NCBI GenBank assembly: GCA_045649545.1
Contig: JAZRQE010000023.1
Location: 1-5,348 of the forward strand
Direction of reading: 5' to 3'
DNA length: 5,348 nucleotides
From: UMGS172 sp045649545
Lineage (GTDB): Bacteria > Bacillota > Clostridia > Oscillospirales > Acutalibacteraceae
Numbering within the stretch: position 1 is the first letter of the stretch; each line of letters begins with the position of its first letter. Below, piece after piece: positions 5,213 through 5,348 of the stretch. The notes under the pieces are model-generated. The model saw nothing but the letters and a program-made list of their open reading frames with translations, had not been told where the DNA came from and did no database searches. The position numbers were made by a program, and so were the translations under genes.

Positions 5213-5348
5213 TTATTTCGCATTCTGCTCAACAGCAACTGCACAAGCAACAGTCATACCAACCATGGGGTTGTTACCTGCGCCGATAAGACCCATCATC
5301 TCAACGTGTGCAGGAACAGAAGAAGAACCTGCAAACTGAGCGTCACCG
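5213..5348 (-). CDS. GGGtGRT-family protein, C-terminal part (truncated by window edge)
   Basis: The last 44 residues of a gene entering from the right read GDAQFAGSSSVPAHVEMM, then GLIGAGNNPMVGMTVACAVA, then VEQNAK and a TAA at 5213-5215. I recognise this as the C-terminus of the GGGtGRT-family proteins (about 330 residues), found widely in anaerobic Firmicutes and of unknown biochemical function. The motif that names the family lies upstream, outside the window. The conserved AGSSSVPAHVEMMG stretch is intact, so this copy is probably functional. Its 3' end is duplicated in decayed form at 3855-3927. Confidence 0.82.
   Translation of the reverse strand, partial: GDAQFAGSSSVPAHVEMMGLIGAGNNPMVGMTVACAVAVEQNAK

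Noticed and set aside
1..5348. CRISPR array, defence system, or prophage genes
   Set aside because: No regularly spaced direct repeats and no cas, nuclease, toxin-antitoxin or phage structural motifs were seen on either strand.

Overview
The window looks like chromosomal DNA of an AT-rich, Gram-positive anaerobe of the Clostridia, probably a gut or rumen Oscillospiraceae-like organism. The reasons are the codon use, AGGAGG-type ribosome binding sites, sigma-A-type promoters, abundant intrinsic terminators, and the tail of a GGGtGRT-family protein, a family I associate with anaerobic Firmicutes. This placement is an inference; no rRNA or marker gene is present.

Left part (1-1857): a run of perfect hairpins and a bidirectional terminator lie downstream of an AraC-family regulator on the minus strand. 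Divergent from the regulator, behind an intact ribosome binding site and an operator-like pair of 11-bp direct repeats, is a heavily decayed remnant. It begins as a mannonate dehydratase (uxuA) 5' end and continues as shrunken pieces of a Gfo/Idh/MocA-family oxidoreductase. Next comes an apparently intact SMP-30/gluconolactonase-family gene on the minus strand (1858-2682). Together these suggest the ruin of a hexuronate/sugar-acid catabolic locus in which the regulator and the lactonase survive but the dehydratase and dehydrogenase are gone.

Middle (2700-3845): a divergent promoter region with a perfect 15-bp palindrome over a -35 box drives an intact RluA-family RNA pseudouridine synthase with its own terminator.

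Right part (3846-5348): the window ends inside the 3' end of a GGGtGRT-family gene on the minus strand. A decayed second copy of that 3' end lies about 1.36 kb to the left, just after the rluA terminator. Between the two copies sit a strong promoter, a roughly 170-nt structured RNA ending in an intrinsic terminator, an AT-rich DUF4234-type membrane-protein gene, and a short remnant resembling the C-terminal end of a serine recombinase. This layout resembles the footprint of a small mobile unit next to the 3' end of a housekeeping gene. The structured RNA with its membrane-protein neighbour is the best candidate for something undescribed here.
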